Assembly (NCBI RefSeq): GCF_002892835.1
Contig: NZ_PJMB01000009.1
Coordinates: 88,523 to 152,522, forward strand
Direction: 5' to 3'
DNA length: 64,000 nucleotides
From: Arthrobacter sp. AFG7.2
GTDB taxonomy: Bacteria; Actinomycetota; Actinomycetes; Actinomycetales; Micrococcaceae
Shown here: positions 36,607 to 46,786 of the stretch, one piece after another
How positions within the stretch are numbered: position 1 is the first letter of the stretch
Layout: every line of letters starts with the position of its first letter
Position numbers and translations under genes: made by a program
Notes under the pieces: generated by a model
What the model was told of the DNA's origin: nothing
Database searches by the model: none
Seen by the model: only the letters and a program-made list of their open reading frames with translations

Positions 36607-36647
36607 GCGGCAGGCCTTTCGTTGGAGTCTCCTTAAAGCCTACCCAC

Positions 36648-38324
36648 CTACGCCGGCTTCAGAAGCTCATGTTCCACGACAGCGGTGCGGGACAGCGTTT
36701 TGTAGCCTTCCTGTTCGAAGAGCACGGTGATGACGTCGTCCTCGTGCCGCATCACAAGGCCCGGTCCCCATTCCTTGTGGACCACGGAGGACTGGAGCGG
36801 GAACGGCTCGGCTGACTGGTCCTCCGGCGCCGGGCCGCCGTCGTTCGCCCCGTGAAGCGCCGGCACTTTGGCGGCCGCGTCAGTGCAGGCATCGCAGTTG
36901 CCGCATGCCTCCGCCAGCTCCTCGCCGAAGTAGCCCAGCAAGAACTGGCGCCGGCAGCTGTCCGTTTCAGCGTAGGCACGCATCATCGTGAGCCGGGACT
37001 GGTCAACGCGCTGCCGGGCTTCGGCACGTTCGACGGCGCCTCGCACCAGTGTGGGCAGCTTCGCTTTGGAGGCCAGGCGGATGCCGCGCTTCCCAAGGGC
37101 AATGGCGCCGGTTTCCTCGAGCTGGTTCAGCAGGCCGGTGAGGCGGCGGGCGGGAAGCTCAGTGAGCTCGGCCAGGGAAGGTTTGGGCGTGGGACCGCCC
37201 GCGGATTTCAGGACCTTCAGCACGGCCAGGAGCGAGTCGGGATCCGGGGAGTGGGTGGCAAAGAATTTCCGCAGGCCTAGATCCTCTGACCGGTAGTGGA
37301 GCACGGCGGACGCGGGCTCCCCGCCACGCCCGGCCCGCCCAATCTCCTGGTAGTACGAATCAAGCGACTCAGGAATGTCCGCGTGCACCACGAAACGCAC
37401 ATTGGGCTTGTCGATTCCCATGCCGAAGGCGGTGGTGGCAACCACAACGTCCAGTTCATCGTCCAGGAACTGTTCGTGGATGTGCTCCCGGTCCGCGGCG
37501 GAGCGTCCGGCGTGATACGCCTCCGCCCGCAGCCCTTCCTTGCCCAGCTTTGCTGCGTACTTCTCCGTGTCCTTGCGGGTGGCTGCATAGAGGAGGCCCT
37601 GCCCGTCACGCGCCAGGGCTGCCACCTGCTCCAGCACCGCCTTGCGTTTGCCCTTGTCCTCGTGGTGGCGCGCCACCTCCAGCCGGATGTTGGGCCGGTC
37701 GAAGCCACGCACCAGGACCAGTGGGTCCTTCATGCCCAGCCGCTCCACAATTTCGTCCCGGACCGGCGGGGACGCGGTGGCTGTCAAGGCTGCGACGGGA
37801 GGATTGCCCAACCGCTCGCGGACGTTGCCCAGGCTGAGGTAGTCGGGGCGGAAATCGTGGCCCCAGGAAGAAACGCAATGGGCCTCGTCCACCACGAACA
37901 GCGAAATGTCCAGGGCGGCGATGCGGTCCACGGTCTTCTGCTTGGCCAGCTGCTCGGGGGCGAGGAACAGGAACGTGGCCGTGCCGCTTTCCACAGCCTG
38001 CCATGCCGCCTCCACTTCCGAAGCGCTGTGGGAGGAGTTAACGGCGACGGCGGCGCCAGGGCCGAGGTCCCCTCCGAGCCCCTCCAGCTGGTCCTCCTGC
38101 AGGGCAATCAGCGGGGAAACCACGACGACGGGACGCCCTGTCGTGTTGTGAAGGTGCCGGGCAGCGACCTGGTAGATCGCGGATTTTCCGTAGCCGGTGG
38201 GCATGACAGCCAGGACGTCCCGGCCGCCGGCCAGGGCGGCCATGCCGGCAAGTTGACCATCACGCAGGTGGGGAAGGGAAAAGGACGATGCCGCGAGGGC
38301 GGCAAGGGCAAGATCGTCGGACAT
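36648..38324 (-). CDS. RecQ-family DNA helicase
   Basis: A 558-residue 3'-5' helicase. Walker A reads M-P-T-G-Y-G-K-S, motif II V-V-D-E-A-H-C with the following [11 protein letters not shown], and motif [14 protein letters not shown]. The RecQ zinc module is reduced to [16 protein letters not shown], with no obvious HRDC domain at the C-terminus, so it is shorter than E. coli RecQ and closer to RecS-like forms. It is in line with terC and near a nuclease/helicase, suggesting a repair-related block. Confidence 0.92.
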   Translation of the reverse strand: MSDDLALAALAASSFSLPHLRDGQLAGMAALAGGRDVLAVMPTGYGKSAIYQVAARHLHNTTGRPVVVVSPLIALQEDQLEGLGGDLGPGAAVAVNSSHSASEVEAAWQAVESGTATFLFLAPEQLAKQKTVDRIAALDISLFVVDEAHCVSSWGHDFRPDYLSLGNVRERLGNPPVAALTATASPPVRDEIVERLGMKDPLVLVRGFDRPNIRLEVARHHEDKGKRKAVLEQVAALARDGQGLLYAATRKDTEKYAAKLGKEGLRAEAYHAGRSAADREHIHEQFLDDELDVVVATTAFGMGIDKPNVRFVVHADIPESLDSYYQEIGRAGRGGEPASAVLHYRSEDLGLRKFFATHSPDPDSLLAVLKVLKSAGGPTPKPSLAELTELPARRLTGLLNQLEETGAIALGKRGIRLASKAKLPTLVRGAVERAEARQRVDQSRLTMMRAYAETDSCRRQFLLGYFGEELAEACGNCDACTDAAAKVPALHGANDGGPAPEDQSAEPFPLQSSVVHKEWGPGLVMRHEDDVITVLFEQEGYKTLSRTAVVEHELLKPA

Positions 38325-38551
38325 GTAGGTGCTCCGCGCAGAGTGGTTCCTGCGGCCGCTTGCTTCAGCCGAGGTAACCAGCCTAACCCGACCTGACCGC
38401 CGCCGCCGTCGTCCGCCGCTGTGAAGGTGCCGGCGCGGAAGGGGGATGTACTCCTTGACTTCGCCATTGCCCTGAACAAGTGTGGAAAGGAAACCGGTCC
38501 GCCGAAGTCCAGGATGGCGACCGGACCTGCAGAACGCGAGGAGAACCAGCC

Positions 38552-40879
38552 GTGACGCGCAAGAATCCTGATGTGGAAGAGGCTGACGAGTCTGACATCG
38601 AAGTCAGCGGCCATCCGAAAAATTGGGCGGCGGGAGTGCCTGGCGTCTATCACTCCATGCAGCCGGCCATAAAGCACATGGGCGTGGAGCGCTCAGCGAA
38701 GACACTGCTGGCGCTGAACCAGAAGGACGGCTTCGACTGCATGAGCTGCGCGTGGCCGGACCCGGGCCACCGCAAGACGTTCGAATTCTGCGAGAACGGC
38801 GCCAAGGCAGTCACCTGGGAGGCTACTCCGGTGGTCATCAGCAGGGAGTTCTGGGAAGAACATCCCCTCAGCGAACTGCGGGAACGCTCCGAATACTGGC
38901 TGGGCATGCAGGGACGGCTGACCGAGCCGGTGTACAAGCCCGCGGGGGAGGACCACTACCGGCCCGTGAGCTGGCACGCAGCGTTCGACATCATTGCGGA
39001 CAAGCTGAAGTCACTGCCCAGCCCGGACCAGGCAGCCTTCTACACCAGCGGCCGCACCTCCAATGAGGCCGCCTTCCTGTACCAGCTGTTCATCCGCGGG
39101 TACGGCACCAACAACCTCCCGGACTGCTCCAACATGTGCCACGAGTCGTCCGGCTGGGGCATGGGGCAGACCATCGGCGTCGGCAAGGCCACAGTCTCCT
39201 ATGACGACTTCGGCAAAGCCGACCTGATCATCATCATGGGCCAGAACCCGGGCACCAACCATCCCCGGATGCTCACGGCCCTGGAGGAAGCCAAGGAGGC
39301 CGGCGCACGGATCGTCGCGATCAACCCGCTACCCGAGGCAGGCCTGATGCGTTACAAGAACCCGCAGAAGGTCAAGGGCATCATCGGGCGGGGCACGGAC
39401 CTGGCGGACCAGTTCCTGCAGGTACGGATTGGTGGCGACATGGCGCTCCTGCAGGCGGTATCAAAGCGGGTCCTCGACGCCGAAGCCGCGAATCCGGGAA
39501 CGGTGCTGGACCATCAGTTCCTGGCGGAACACTGCCAGGGGCTGGAAGAGCTCCGTGCGCACCTTGCGGAACTGGACGAGGGCGCCGTCCTCGAAGCCAC
39601 GGGGCTGCGGAGCGAGGAGATCGACGAGCTGGCGGACCGCTACATGGCGGCGGACAAGGTGATCATCACCTGGGCCATGGGCATCACACAGCACAAGAAG
39701 GCAGTGGCCACCATCAAGGAGATCATTAACCTGCTGCTGCTTCGGGGCAACATCGGCAAGCCCGGCGCGGGCGCTTCACCTATCCGCGGGCACAGCAATG
39801 TCCAGGGTGACCGCACCATGGGTATCTGGGAACAGATGCCGCCGGCCTTCCTGGATGCCCTGGGGAAGGAATTCAGCTTCGAACCGCCGCGGAGCCACGG
39901 TGCGGACGCCGTGGAAACCATCCGGCAGATGCGCGACGGCGGGATCAAGGTGTTCATTGCGATGGGCGGCAACTTCGTGGGCGCCATGTCCGACACCCGG
40001 GCTGCCGAGGCCGCCATGGAAGGCACCGAACTCTCCGTCCAGATTTCCACCAAGCTCAACCACTCGCACGCCGTGACCGGCGCGGAAGCCCTGATCCTGC
40101 CCACGCTGGGGCGGACCGAGATCGACCGGCAGGAGTCCGGGCCGCAGTTCGTCTCGGTGGAGGACACGGTCTGTGCCGTGCACCCCTCGCACGGCACCGT
40201 TGAGCCGGTGGCGCCGGGGCTGCTCTCGGAAGTGGCGATCGTCTGCCAGCTGGCCCGGCGCGTGCTGGGGGACAAGCTTTCCGCGGACTGGGCCGGTTTC
40301 CAAAAGGACTACGACCTGATCCGCGAGCACATCTCCCATGTGGTGGTGGGCTGCGAGGACTACAACCGGAAGATCCGCCAGGAAGGCGGTTTCGTCCTGC
40401 CGAACGGCCCGCGCGACTCCCGCACCTTCAACACACCCACCGGCAAGGCCATCCTGACCGTGAACGAACTGGAACATGTGGAGCGTCCCGCCGGCACCCT
40501 GATCCTGCAAAGCATGCGCTCGCACGACCAGTTCAACACCACCATCTACGGGCACAATGACCGTTACCGGGGTATCAGGAAGGGCCGCGAGGTGGTGTTC
40601 GTGAACCCTGCGGACCTCGCCGAACTGGGGCTTGAAGACGGGCAGCATGTGGACGTGCGCGGCGTCTATCCGGACAACGTGGAGCGCGTCCTCAGGAACT
40701 ACCGCGTGGTGTCCTACCCTTCGGCGCGGGGATGCGCGGCCGCGTACTATCCCGAGGCCAACGTCCTGGTGCCGCTGGAGAGTGTGGCGGAAGGCAGCCA
40801 AACACCGGTGTCCAAAGCCGTGATCGTCAAGCTCGAACCCGTTGCCGTCCGCGAAGAGGAGACCGCAGGCTCCCGGTAA
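38552..40879 (+). CDS. FdhF/YdeP-family molybdopterin oxidoreductase
   Basis: A 775-residue bis-MGD enzyme of the FdhF/YdeP group. The N-terminal cysteine region reads [13 protein letters not shown]. The MGD-binding blocks include [20 protein letters not shown], and [13 protein letters not shown] molybdopterin dinucleotide-binding domain closes the C-terminus. YdeP-like proteins are putative formate dehydrogenase-like enzymes, linked to acid or formaldehyde stress. GTG start at 38552 with GAGGAG upstream. The convergent DUF6457 gene starts at the next base after the stop, and a formaldehyde dehydrogenase is 640 bases away. Confidence 0.9.
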   Translation: MTRKNPDVEEADESDIEVSGHPKNWAAGVPGVYHSMQPAIKHMGVERSAKTLLALNQKDGFDCMSCAWPDPGHRKTFEFCENGAKAVTWEATPVVISREFWEEHPLSELRERSEYWLGMQGRLTEPVYKPAGEDHYRPVSWHAAFDIIADKLKSLPSPDQAAFYTSGRTSNEAAFLYQLFIRGYGTNNLPDCSNMCHESSGWGMGQTIGVGKATVSYDDFGKADLIIIMGQNPGTNHPRMLTALEEAKEAGARIVAINPLPEAGLMRYKNPQKVKGIIGRGTDLADQFLQVRIGGDMALLQAVSKRVLDAEAANPGTVLDHQFLAEHCQGLEELRAHLAELDEGAVLEATGLRSEEIDELADRYMAADKVIITWAMGITQHKKAVATIKEIINLLLLRGNIGKPGAGASPIRGHSNVQGDRTMGIWEQMPPAFLDALGKEFSFEPPRSHGADAVETIRQMRDGGIKVFIAMGGNFVGAMSDTRAAEAAMEGTELSVQISTKLNHSHAVTGAEALILPTLGRTEIDRQESGPQFVSVEDTVCAVHPSHGTVEPVAPGLLSEVAIVCQLARRVLGDKLSADWAGFQKDYDLIREHISHVVVGCEDYNRKIRQEGGFVLPNGPRDSRTFNTPTGKAILTVNELEHVERPAGTLILQSMRSHDQFNTTIYGHNDRYRGIRKGREVVFVNPADLAELGLEDGQHVDVRGVYPDNVERVLRNYRVVSYPSARGCAAAYYPEANVLVPLESVAEGSQTPVSKAVIVKLEPVAVREEETAGSR

Positions 40880-41209
40880 CTACTGGGCAGTGTCTGCCCA
40901 GCCCTTGCTGGCAGGGCCGGCGTCGTGGCCGTCATCGCACAGTTGGAAGGCCACGTCCGCCGCTTTGGCAACTGACGCCGTCGATGCTTCCTTGGTGCCG
41001 GCACTGCCGGTCCCGGCTTCCAGTCCTGCCGCGTACCCCACCATGAAGGTGGTCACCGGGGCGGCGGCATGGATCACCGAGTCGGCCGATTTCCGTGCCA
41101 GCTCCAGAAGGAGTTCGTGGTCCACTTTCAAATCCAGAATCTGCAGCGCCTGCGCCAGCCGGTTGCTCCACTGGTCCAGGATCTGCATTTCGTCTTCGTT
41201 GGCCGGCAT
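40880..41209 (-). CDS. DUF6457 protein
   Basis: A 109-residue protein. The conserved first half, I-L-D-Q-W-S-N-R-L-A-Q-A-L followed by L-L-L-E-L-A-R-K-S-A-D-S-V-I-H-A-A-A-P-V-T-T-F-M-V-G-Y-A-A-G, is the DUF6457 pattern. This domain is known, as I recall it, next to or fused with molybdenum-cofactor guanylyltransferase genes. Its immediate convergent neighbour is a molybdenum enzyme, which supports a cofactor-related role. The remaining C-terminus is Ala/Gly-rich and poorly conserved. Confidence 0.75.
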   Translation of the reverse strand: MPANEDEMQILDQWSNRLAQALQILDLKVDHELLLELARKSADSVIHAAAPVTTFMVGYAAGLEAGTGSAGTKEASTASVAKAADVAFQLCDDGHDAGPASKGWADTAQ

Positions 41210-41522
41210 GTCCGCTCCTTAGGTGTCGCTCGTTGGCTCGCTCTCCGTGCCGAGACTACAAGGGTTCGGAGTGGAAGTCACCGCTTCCGGTTGCACGCGG
41301 ACCCCTAATCCACAATCAGGTAGAAAGCCAGCCTTAATACCCCTAGATATGACAGCGGGCCCCTGCTTAGACTGGGCGCACCCCACTCCAGGAAGCTCCG
41401 GCACCTGATTCTCCACCCGTCAGCAGATGCTGGACCGTGCCTGTCCGGCGGGGTGCGCATCACCACTCATGAATCACGGCCGCCCCACCGGGCGATCACC
41501 GTGGGATAAACAGGAGAAAAAG
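41210..41522. other. Intergenic region before formaldehyde dehydrogenase
   Basis: 313 bases with no supportable gene. A TAGACT hexamer at about 41369 is a possible -10 element but no matching -35 is clear. AGGAGAAAA (41511-41519) is the ribosome-binding site of fdhA. Confidence 0.35.
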
Positions 41523-42740
41523 ATGACAGGGAACAAAGCCGTTGCCTACAAAGCGCCCGGGAAAGTCGAACTGATCGATATCGACTACCCCACGTTCGAA
41601 CTCAAGGACGGGCCAGGGGTCAACCCCGCCAACGTCGGGCGCGCCGTGAACCACGGCGTCATTCTTAAAACAGTTGCCACCAACATCTGCGGGTCGGATC
41701 AGCACATGGTGCGAGGACGCACCACAGCCCCGCCGAACCTGGTGCTCGGGCATGAAATCACAGGCGAAGTGGTGGAGGTGGGCCGCGACGTCGAGTTCAT
41801 CAAGGTCGGCGACCTGTGTTCGGTACCGTTTAACATCGCCTGCGGCCGCTGCCGGAACTGCAAGGAACGCAAGACCGGCATCTGCCTGAACGTGAACCCG
41901 GACCGCCCGGGCAGCGCCTACGGGTACGTGGACATGGGCGGCTGGGTGGGCGGCCAGGCCAACTACGTGCTGGTGCCCTACGCCGACTGGAACCTGCTGA
42001 AGTTCCCGGACAAGGACCGGGCCATGGAGAAGATCCTGGACCTGGCCATGCTCTCGGACATCTTCCCCACCGGATTCCACGGTGCCGTCAGCGCCGGAGT
42101 AGGCGTTGGCTCCACGGTCTACGTGGCCGGGGCCGGTCCCGTTGGCCTCGCAGCAGCGACCAGCGCACACCTGCTGGGCGCCGCCGTCGTGATTGTGGGC
42201 GACCTGAACGAGGACAGGCTGGCGCGGGCGCGCAGCTTCGGCTGCGAAACTGTGGACCTCACCAAGGGCGGCCCGGCGGAGCAGATCGAGCAGATCCTCG
42301 GTGTCCCGGAAGTGGACTGCGGCGTGGATGCCGTGGGCTTCGAGGCGCGCGGCCACGGCCACGGCAAGGACGCCGAAGAAGCGCCGGCCACCGTGCTGAA
42401 CTCGCTGATGGACATCACCGCTGCCGGCGGTGCACTGGGCATCCCCGGGCTATACGTGACGGGCGATCCGGGCGGCATTGATGAGGCCGCCAAGAAGGGT
42501 GCCCTCAGCCTGAGCCTGGGTACCGGTTGGGCGAAGTCCCTGAGCTTCACCACCGGCCAGTGCCCGGTGATGAAGTACAACCGCCAGCTGATGATGGCCA
42601 TCCTGAACGACAGGGTGAGCATCGCCAAGAACGTGAACGCCAAGGCGATCACGCTGGAGGAAGCCCCGCAGGGCTACGCGGAGTTCGACGCCGGAGCGGC
42701 CACCAAGTACGTCCTTAACCCGAACGGCTACCTGAGCTAG
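41523..42740 (+). CDS. fdhA: Formaldehyde dehydrogenase, glutathione-independent type
   Basis: A 405-residue zinc-dependent medium-chain dehydrogenase, long form. It has I-C-G-S-D-Q-H-M-V-R-G-R, G-H-E-I-T-G-E, and the structural zinc Cys cluster C-G-R-C-R-N-C-K-E-R-K-T-G-I-C. The NAD-binding G-A-G-P-V-G-L-A follows. The insert S-A-Y-G-Y-V-D-M-G-G-W-x-G-G-Q-A and length match Pseudomonas-type formaldehyde dismutase/dehydrogenase, which acts without glutathione. ATG start with AGGAG 7-10 bases upstream. It is probably partner to the YdeP-like enzyme in formaldehyde or formate oxidation; mycothiol-dependent enzymes are a different family. Confidence 0.92.
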   Translation: MTGNKAVAYKAPGKVELIDIDYPTFELKDGPGVNPANVGRAVNHGVILKTVATNICGSDQHMVRGRTTAPPNLVLGHEITGEVVEVGRDVEFIKVGDLCSVPFNIACGRCRNCKERKTGICLNVNPDRPGSAYGYVDMGGWVGGQANYVLVPYADWNLLKFPDKDRAMEKILDLAMLSDIFPTGFHGAVSAGVGVGSTVYVAGAGPVGLAAATSAHLLGAAVVIVGDLNEDRLARARSFGCETVDLTKGGPAEQIEQILGVPEVDCGVDAVGFEARGHGHGKDAEEAPATVLNSLMDITAAGGALGIPGLYVTGDPGGIDEAAKKGALSLSLGTGWAKSLSFTTGQCPVMKYNRQLMMAILNDRVSIAKNVNAKAITLEEAPQGYAEFDAGAATKYVLNPNGYLS

Positions 42741-42846
42741 CCGGAGGCAGGTTGCGGACGGTGCTGTCAGTTAGGGGCGGGTGCGGAAATAGTTGTCCTT
42801 CAGCTGAGGTTAGGCTGAAGGACACACCGCATCGAAGGAGATCCCC

Positions 42847-43197
42847 TTGAGTGACATCACCGTCCGCCACACCCCCGGCCGCGAGCGTTTCGAGATCCTC
42901 GACGCCGGCAACGTGATCGGTAAGGCGGCCTACAAGGAGTACGACGGCGGCGCCTCACCGGAGCGGGTTTTCTACCACACCGTGATCAACGAGGAATACG
43001 GCGGGCAGGGGCTTGCGGGCCGGCTCGCTACGGTTGCCCTGGACGAGACGGTCAAGGCCGGCGTGGGCATCGTTCCGGTCTGCCCCTTCATCAAGAAGTT
43101 CCTCACCAAGCATCCCGAATACGCCGGCAACGCGCTGGCCGTGAAGCCTGCGCACCTGGAGTTCCTGAACGGAGCACTGGCCGGCCGCAGCCGCTGA
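42847..43197 (+). CDS. GNAT-like N-acetyltransferase, YidJ/YjdJ type
   Basis: A 116-residue protein with a TTG start and a strong GAAGGAGAT site. The central Y-G-G-Q-G-L-A-G-R-L-A corresponds to the acetyl-CoA-binding Q/R-x-x-G-x-G/A of GNAT enzymes, and C-P-F-I-K-K-F-L-T-K-H-P-E-Y is typical of the short YjdJ/GTL3B group. The acceptor substrate is unknown. It is a monocistronic-looking unit between fdhA and a near-palindromic element. Confidence 0.85.
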   Translation: MSDITVRHTPGRERFEILDAGNVIGKAAYKEYDGGASPERVFYHTVINEEYGGQGLAGRLATVALDETVKAGVGIVPVCPFIKKFLTKHPEYAGNALAVKPAHLEFLNGALAGRSR

Positions 43198-43231
43198 CCG
43201 GCCCCCCGTCTCCACCCGCCGTCGCGTTCTT

Positions 43232-43326
43232 GACGCGCAATCTCAACCTCGACGCGCAGATTCCTGGGCGCGCCCGTATAAACGGTGCGCCAGGTAATTT
43301 CCGCGTCGAGAAGCATTTTGCGCGTC
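43232..43326. repeat. 95-bp near-palindromic intergenic element
   Basis: A long imperfect inverted repeat centred near 43279. GACGCGCAA (43232-43240) pairs with TTGCGCGTC (43318-43326), CTCGACGCG (43248-43256) with CGCGTCGAG (43302-43310), and ATTCCTGGGCGCGCCCGT is mirrored by ACGGTGCGCCAGGTAAT. The hexamer GCGCGT/GACGCG recurs four times. It lies between genes and encodes nothing obvious. Confidence 0.75.
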
Positions 43327-43377
43327 GGGGCGGGCCGGGTGCTGCGACTGAGGTATTGATGTGCGACAGGAGCTCCA

Positions 43378-44295
43378 ATGGCGGACCCAGTGCTGCGCCC
43401 GGCCGGACGCCATTTCCGCCAGCCCCGCCGTGCACAGAAACGGCTGGTATTGCTGTTCTCTGCCGTGGTCCTGGTGATCGCAGCCATCGTAGCGCTGGCC
43501 GCCGTGCGGTCGGAGCCGTTCACAGGCACGGCAGCAGCCCCGGTTCCCGCGGTGATCCAAGAGACCCCGGTGGCTGTGGCCCCGGCATCGCTCCAAAACC
43601 GCATTGACGCTGTCCTTGAAGAGAATGCGGATTACAGGATCGGGCTGGCGCTGGCGGACGTATCCGGCGATGCGGCGCTGACGTTCGGGGACAAAGACGT
43701 CTTCGCTGCCGCCAGCACGGCGAAGATCATCACGGCAGCGGCGTTCTACCACTTGGTGGAAACCGGGGAGGCTGACCTGCACAATCCGTTGGGGGACTAT
43801 GACGCGGCGTTTCAGCTTGAGGCCATGGTGAACGACAGTAACAACGATTCCTGGCTGCTGCTGATGGATGCCGTTGGGTTCCCGCAGCTGGCGGCTTATG
43901 CCACCTCCATGGGTGTCACCTACGACCCCGTGGAGAATCGCCTGACCCCCGCGGATATGGCACTGGTCCTGAAGAAGCTCTATGCCGGAGACCTGCTCAA
44001 CGCGGACAACACCGCCCAGCTGCTCAGTTACATGCAGGAGACCAACAACGAGGACCTGATCCCTGCCGGATCACAGGCCGGCGTGGAAGTGTTCCATAAG
44101 TACGGGGAGTTGGACGGCGAACTCCACGACGCAGCGGTCCTGACCTATGGTGGCTCCTCGTTTGTGCTGGTGATCTATACCGAGAATCCCGAGGGTCGTC
44201 AAGAGCCGGCGCAGGCTGATGTCATCCGTGAACTCACCGGCATCGTTGAGGAATCGCTGTTCCCGCCCGTGCAGGCCGGTGGCAGGGCACGTTAG
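43378..44295 (+). CDS. Class A beta-lactamase-like serine hydrolase
   Basis: A 305-residue protein with one N-terminal TM helix (about residues 22-44), so probably anchored with an outside catalytic domain. The serine beta-lactamase/penicillin-binding triad is visible: A-A-S-T-A-K-I (Ser-x-x-Lys), N-D-S-N-N-D-S-W as the S-D-N equivalent, and H-K-Y-G-E as the K-T-G equivalent with Tyr in place of Thr. It may be a beta-lactamase or a cell-wall endopeptidase; the altered third box makes a peptidase plausible. Confidence 0.8.
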   Translation: MADPVLRPAGRHFRQPRRAQKRLVLLFSAVVLVIAAIVALAAVRSEPFTGTAAAPVPAVIQETPVAVAPASLQNRIDAVLEENADYRIGLALADVSGDAALTFGDKDVFAAASTAKIITAAAFYHLVETGEADLHNPLGDYDAAFQLEAMVNDSNNDSWLLLMDAVGFPQLAAYATSMGVTYDPVENRLTPADMALVLKKLYAGDLLNADNTAQLLSYMQETNNEDLIPAGSQAGVEVFHKYGELDGELHDAAVLTYGGSSFVLVIYTENPEGRQEPAQADVIRELTGIVEESLFPPVQAGGRAR

Positions 44296-44323
44296 TTCAT
44301 GAAAGTCGCGCCGTCCCGGCAGG

Positions 44324-45706
44324 GTGCAGCAGACTGTTTCCGTGAGCAACAAATCCCGGACTGCCCTGGCCGTCGCCGGCCTTAGCCTGGGCACGGCACT
44401 GAACCCCCTCAACTCCTCAATGATTGCCGTTGCGCTGGTGGTGCTCCGCGGCGACTTCGGACTCGACGTCGCTGCCGTTACCTGGGTGGTCACGGCGTTC
44501 TACCTTGCCTCCGCTGCGGGGCAGCCGGTGATGGGGAGGCTGGCCGACCGGTTTGGACCGCGGCGGATGTTCATGCTGGGCATGGCGCTCGTGGCGGTCA
44601 CCTGCGCGCTGGCGCCGCTCGCCCCGAACTTCACGCTACTCTGCGTGGCGCGGGCCGTGATGGCACTTGGCACGGCTACCGCCTATCCCAGTGCCGTGGT
44701 GATGGTGGGAGCCATAGCGCACCAAGCCAACGTGGAGCCCGCCCGCCCCTTGGGTATTCTCCAGATGTCCAACACCTCCGCGGCCGCCGTCGGACCGGTA
44801 GTGGGCGGGCTGCTGGTGAGCTTTGTGGGCTGGGAAGCGTTGTTCCTGATTAACATCCCGCTCGCACTGGCTGCGCTGTTGGTCGTGCGGCAGGCGGCGC
44901 CCGCGGACCAGGCCCGGGAACGCGGCAGCGTGGCCGAGCTGCTGAGGGACTCCGATATCCCCGGCATCCTGGGCTTTGTGAGTGCGCTGCTGCTGGTGAT
45001 GATGGCAGCGCTAAATGTGGCGCCGGGTTTCCGCTGGTGGATGCTGGCCGCCGGAACGGTGCTCGCCGCTCTCTTCGTCTTGCGGGAGCTGCGTTTCGCC
45101 CGCCCGTTCCTGGACCTGAGGCTGCTGGGCCGCAACCGGCCGCTGATGCTGGTTTACCTTGCCTTCGCGGTGTTCAGCAGCGTTTACTACTTTGTCTTCT
45201 TCGGCCTGCCGCAGCTCCTGCAGGAAGCAGGCGGTTACGATCCCGGCGTCGTGGGCCTGCTGATGCTGCCGCTCGCGGGCATGTCCGTCCTGGCCACGCC
45301 CTGGGCTGTCAAGGCGATGGGAAAGTTTGGTGTGCGGCGGGTGCTCATCGTCGGGGTCGGGCTCTTAACCGTGGCGGCCGCCCTGATGTGGCTGCTGACC
45401 GGCACCTTGGTGATCCCGCTGGTGGTGGTGTTGACCGCGCTAATGGGTGTGCCTTACGGGACGGTGGGAATCGCCACGAACCAGGGCATGTTCGTCTCCA
45501 TCCGGCCACAGGAGCGCGGTGTTGCGGCGGGGATTTACCAGACTTGCCGCTACGTCGGCGCCATTACCGCCACCGTGATGATTGGTGTGTTCGCAAGCGG
45601 CGGGGTGGACCAGGGAAGCTGGGCCCGGATGGTCCTGGCGATGCTGGCCCTGTGCGTGGTGACACTCGCTGTGAGCCTGGTCTGGAAAGCACCTGCCAGA
45701 CACTGA
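44324..45706 (+). CDS. MFS transporter (drug efflux type)
   Basis: A 460-residue, 14-helix-type MFS protein with motif A G-R-L-A-D-R-F-G-P-R-R and an A-V-G-P-V-V-G-G-L motif C. The start is uncertain: GTG at 44324 or GTG at 44342, neither with a good ribosome-binding sequence. It follows the serine hydrolase by 28 bases and may belong to its transcript. Substrate unknown, drug-type by motif. Confidence 0.85.
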   Translation: MQQTVSVSNKSRTALAVAGLSLGTALNPLNSSMIAVALVVLRGDFGLDVAAVTWVVTAFYLASAAGQPVMGRLADRFGPRRMFMLGMALVAVTCALAPLAPNFTLLCVARAVMALGTATAYPSAVVMVGAIAHQANVEPARPLGILQMSNTSAAAVGPVVGGLLVSFVGWEALFLINIPLALAALLVVRQAAPADQARERGSVAELLRDSDIPGILGFVSALLLVMMAALNVAPGFRWWMLAAGTVLAALFVLRELRFARPFLDLRLLGRNRPLMLVYLAFAVFSSVYYFVFFGLPQLLQEAGGYDPGVVGLLMLPLAGMSVLATPWAVKAMGKFGVRRVLIVGVGLLTVAAALMWLLTGTLVIPLVVVLTALMGVPYGTVGIATNQGMFVSIRPQERGVAAGIYQTCRYVGAITATVMIGVFASGGVDQGSWARMVLAMLALCVVTLAVSLVWKAPARH

Positions 45707-45754
45707 GTTCCGGAAGGCCGGACAGGCGGGATCCGGGAGGCTTATCGTGGATAT

Positions 45755-45961
45755 ATGGACAATCCAAAGGTGCAGCTGTACCTGGACATCACCGCCAAAG
45801 GCCTGTGCATTCTGGGCGCCGCGCTGATGATCTTTGGCCGCGGCGCATGGTTCTACGTGGGCGTGGCCATCGTGGTCCTGGGCGTGCTGTTCATCGGAGG
45901 CTCTCTGGCAGCCACTCGTAAGCTTCGCGGGCGCAAGTGGGACGGCACCCGCCGTACCTGA
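45755..45961 (+). CDS. Small two-TM membrane protein
   Basis: A 68-residue protein with two hydrophobic helices (about residues 13-30 and 33-53) and a basic C-terminal tail L-R-G-R-K-W-D-G-T-R-R. The family is not recognised. It has coding bias like its neighbours and follows the MFS gene by 48 bases. Confidence 0.55.
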   Translation: MDNPKVQLYLDITAKGLCILGAALMIFGRGAWFYVGVAIVVLGVLFIGGSLAATRKLRGRKWDGTRRT

Positions 45962-46019
45962 CCGGGCGCAGCGCCGTCCCTCCCCGCTAGTCCCGCCGTC
46001 GTGCGTGTTTTCCTGCCTG

Positions 46020-46772
46020 TTACGTGTACATGAGCGAGCCGGGCGTGGTGAGCTTTTCACCGGTTTCCAGCCAGGTCTTGAGGCCGGAGAGGATCATTGG
46101 CCAGCCACCGTAAAGCTGTTCGTTGGCGCCTTCCCGGAGGTCGCTGTGGGTGACGGTGAGGCGGCAGGAGTCACCTACGGGTTCAATGTCCCACGTGATC
46201 TTCGACGTTCCCTCTGCCTTGACGTCCTCGCCCCACAGCGCGCGCATGGTCTGGACCAGCCGGCGGGGCGGGTCCACCTCCAGGTTCTCGCCCTCGCCCA
46301 AAGGTGCTCCGGCATTGGCGTTGTTCATGGTGAAGCTGCTGCCCGGGGTCCAGTCCGTGTCGATGGTGTTCCCGAACTGGTACTTGCTGCGGATCTCACT
46401 GTCCGTGATGGCCTCCCAGAGCCGTTCCGGCGTGGTCTTGATATAGATTTCGAAGATCTTTTCCATGGGACTTTCCAATCTGGATTTGAGGTCGCTGAGG
46501 CCAGCGGCCCATGGTTCTGCATATTTGCTGACCCAGCGGTCGTGGATGAGCCGGATGGGCACGGGATTCAGGAAGTGCAGCTTTTCCCGCCCCCGACGAC
46601 GGGTCACCACCAGGCCTGCATCTTCCAGGAGCTTGAGGTGCTTGGCAATCCCGAAGCGGGTCATGTCGAAGCGGGCCTCAAGCGCACTCAGGGACTGCCC
46701 GTCCTCGCGGAACAGCTCGTCCAGGAGGTCCCTGCGGGTGGGGTCGGAGAGTGCCTTGAACACTGCGTCCAT
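46020..46772 (-). CDS. ArsR-type regulator fused to AHSA1/SRPBCC domain
   Basis: A 250-residue fusion. The N-terminal 100 residues form an ArsR-like winged helix (F-K-A-L-S-D-P-T-R-R-D-L-L-D-E-L and T-R-F-G-I-A-K-H-L-K-L-L-E-D-A-G-L-V). The remaining 145 residues are an activator-of-Hsp90-ATPase (AHSA1) SRPBCC domain (E-K-I-F-E-I-Y-I-K-T-T-P-E-R-L-W-E-A-I-T). Such fusions are known in actinobacteria; the SRPBCC cavity probably binds a hydrophobic ligand and modulates DNA binding. ATG at 46772; a candidate operator overlaps its upstream region. Confidence 0.88.
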   Translation of the reverse strand: MDAVFKALSDPTRRDLLDELFREDGQSLSALEARFDMTRFGIAKHLKLLEDAGLVVTRRRGREKLHFLNPVPIRLIHDRWVSKYAEPWAAGLSDLKSRLESPMEKIFEIYIKTTPERLWEAITDSEIRSKYQFGNTIDTDWTPGSSFTMNNANAGAPLGEGENLEVDPPRRLVQTMRALWGEDVKAEGTSKITWDIEPVGDSCRLTVTHSDLREGANEQLYGGWPMILSGLKTWLETGEKLTTPGSLMYT

Positions 46773-46786
46773 AGGACCAATAATAG

